A stretch of DNA of 6,692 bases, taken from positions 1 to 6,692 of the forward strand of contig CANHJA010000124.1 of assembly GCA_947460795.1 (NCBI GenBank), given 5' to 3'. Shown piece by piece: positions 5,649 to 6,692 of the stretch. This DNA is from Bacteroidota bacterium (GTDB taxonomy: Bacteria; Bacteroidota; Bacteroidia; Chitinophagales; Chitinophagaceae). A program made the position numbers and the translations under genes. The stretch's first letter is position 1. Each line of letters opens with the position of its first letter. The notes below the pieces were generated by a model that made no database searches, had not been told where the DNA came from, and saw only the letters and a program-made list of their open reading frames with translations.

Positions 5649-6446
5649 CTATATGTTAATATACCACAAAATCCGTTGTGCAAAATCACCCCATTGAGCA
5701 GTGCTTTCTTTAATGGACTTCGTCAATTCGGCCATTGTTTTTTCTGTTCCTTTTGATGGAGCTTCAATTATTTTTTCATCTGCAATAAAATTGTCCACTT
5801 GCGTGGCAAAATAGGTGATGTTTAATCGAGGCATTACAATTCCTAAAACCATACCCGGTAATCCATTGAAACTTTCGGGTCCGCCATTGGCAATAATGGC
5901 ATCAGAGTAATAAGCAATCACATATACAGAATCCATAATAATAGTTTCGGCTCTTCTGCAACTAAATCCAGCAATGGTTTTAAATTCTTCTTTTATTTTC
6001 CATTCAAATTTTTTAAATGAATCTTTCATTAAATAGGTCTTTTCAAAAACCTTTTTTTCAGCAACAGATTCTTTTGTTTCATAATTATTGTAAATAATAT
6101 TTCGCTCAGAAGGCAAATTGCCCATCATACTTTTACTTTCTGTGATTCCATCTTTTGCTGGTTTGTAAATACTTTTTTTGTCAGTAAATGTCATTTCAAA
6201 AATATCTGTTTTGTATTTCGACATTTGTTTTTTAAACATATCAATCATAGATGCCATTTCGGGTCTGTCCTTCAACATACCATCCATTTGTTTGTGCATA
6301 TTTAATTTTCGCTCAAACGTAATTTTACCTTTAAAAATGATCGCTGGTTTGGCTTCAGTTTTTGTTTGTGCATGAACTAAAGCACTATTTGTAAAGGCAA
6401 ATAATAAAAGGGTTAAAATATTTTTCATGATTTTTATATTCTTCAT
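5649..6446 (-). CDS. GLPGLI family secreted protein
   Basis: Exported protein of the GLPGLI family (Pfam Porph_ging), which is largely confined to Bacteroidota and has no established biochemical role. The name-giving motif is present as GLPGMVLGI (195-203). The usual context precedes it: KGKITFERKLN (39-49) as the first strand, KKFEWKIKEEFKTIAGFSCRRAE (145-167), with the family's 'I.G..C..A' element, and YYSDAIIANGGPESFNGLPG (179-198), with the 'W/Y...I....GP..F.GLPG' element. The signal peptide has a hydrophobic run at 11-19 and is cleaved before or at Gln27 (VHAQ). Length 265 is normal. Two starts are possible: Met1 at 6446 and Met7 at 6428 (MKNIKIMKNILTL); Met7 gives the more standard signal peptide, and I see no ribosome site to decide. 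No -7 box is visible in the 61 nt upstream, so it is probably transcribed with the beta-barrel gene, an arrangement common for this family. Confidence 0.92.
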   Translation of the reverse strand: MKNIKIMKNILTLLLFAFTNSALVHAQTKTEAKPAIIFKGKITFERKLNMHKQMDGMLKDRPEMASMIDMFKKQMSKYKTDIFEMTFTDKKSIYKPAKDGITESKSMMGNLPSERNIIYNNYETKESVAEKKVFEKTYLMKDSFKKFEWKIKEEFKTIAGFSCRRAETIIMDSVYVIAYYSDAIIANGGPESFNGLPGMVLGIVMPRLNITYFATQVDNFIADEKIIEAPSKGTEKTMAELTKSIKESTAQWGDFAQRILWYINI

Positions 6447-6507
6447 TTCTAATTTTTTGATCTACTAATTTTAATAATTCATATGCTTGCTTTAGCAATT
6501 ATGAATG

Positions 6508-6692
6508 TTATCTTCTTCTTCCACCGCCACCAGTTCTTGGAGGTCTTCCACCCATAGGCGGCATTTTGCCTGGCTTTCCTTTGGCTTCGGCCATGGCACC
6601 GTGTTTGAAATTATATACAAATCCAACCATCCAATATCTTCCTAGAGTAAGAAAATTTCGTTCTGTATTGAAATTATTGGTTGTCGTTCTTT
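6508..6692 (-). CDS. Outer-membrane beta-barrel protein, C-terminal fragment (cut by the window edge)
   Basis: Only the last 60 codons are inside the window; the stop codon TAA is at 6508-6510. The fragment reads NNFNTERNFLTLGRYWMVGFVYNF (5-28), which looks like a periplasmic turn and a final transmembrane beta strand of an outer-membrane barrel with alternating hydrophobic residues. It is followed by a 32-residue basic tail rich in Gly, Pro, Arg and Lys (GKPGKMPPMGGRPP at 38-51, then GGGGRRR at the very end). Barrels of the 'outer membrane beta-barrel family' (TonB-receptor-like, often with a carboxypeptidase-regulatory-like N-terminal domain) commonly end this way and commonly sit beside GLPGLI genes, which is the basis of the call. 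The gene lies 61 nt upstream of the GLPGLI gene. Its N-terminal part, and thus the exact subfamily, cannot be judged. Confidence 0.7.
   Translation of the reverse strand, partial: RTTTNNFNTERNFLTLGRYWMVGFVYNFKHGAMAEAKGKPGKMPPMGGRPPRTGGGGRRR

Noticed and set aside
1..6692. Search for an undescribed defence or mobile system
   Set aside because: No nuclease, helicase, reverse transcriptase, transposase, toxin-antitoxin pair, CRISPR-like array or attachment site is visible; the genes are metabolic, small accessory or envelope proteins.

Overview
The window is AT-rich, and every gene in it lies on the minus strand. It looks like a chromosomal piece of a Bacteroidota genome, most plausibly a Chitinophagaceae/Sphingobacteriia- or Flavobacteriia-type organism. 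Four things support this: a GLPGLI-family secreted protein next to the end of an outer-membrane beta-barrel gene; signal peptides ending in Ala-Gln (AQ); start codons preceded by A-rich stretches rather than clear Shine-Dalgarno sites; and TAnnTTTG-type -7 boxes (TATCTTTG, TACATTTG) just upstream of several genes.

Layout from right to left, the direction of transcription. The C-terminal 60 residues of an outer-membrane beta-barrel protein enter at the right edge (6508-6692). They are followed after 61 nt by a GLPGLI protein (5649-6446), and the two are probably one unit. Next comes an unrecognised 367-residue secreted protein (4427-5530), with four 7-bp repeats in its leader. panB (3539-4363) has its own promoter and supplies ketopantoate for pantothenate/CoA synthesis. 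A two-gene pair follows: a DUF1801/YdhG-like protein (3077-3430) and a PhnB-like VOC protein (2649-3074), separated by 2 nt and closed by a hairpin terminator near 2600-2635. After a 426-bp intergenic region comes an ALDH7/antiquitin-type aldehyde dehydrogenase (696-2222), with a clear -7 box and a strong intrinsic terminator. Last is a RimJ/RimL-like GNAT acetyltransferase (53-595). Positions 1-52 hold nothing I can support.

The genes are mostly housekeeping or small accessory enzymes and do not form one visible pathway. The least explained part is the intergenic region 2223-2648. It holds three tandem 21-bp imperfect repeats (2403-2465), a good plus-strand promoter (2504-2532), and a hairpin terminator (2601-2624) about 70 nt further on with no ORF between. 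Together these suggest a short plus-strand RNA or the remnant of a lost gene. I see no mobile element, CRISPR array, rRNA or tRNA, and no clear evidence of a new multi-gene system.
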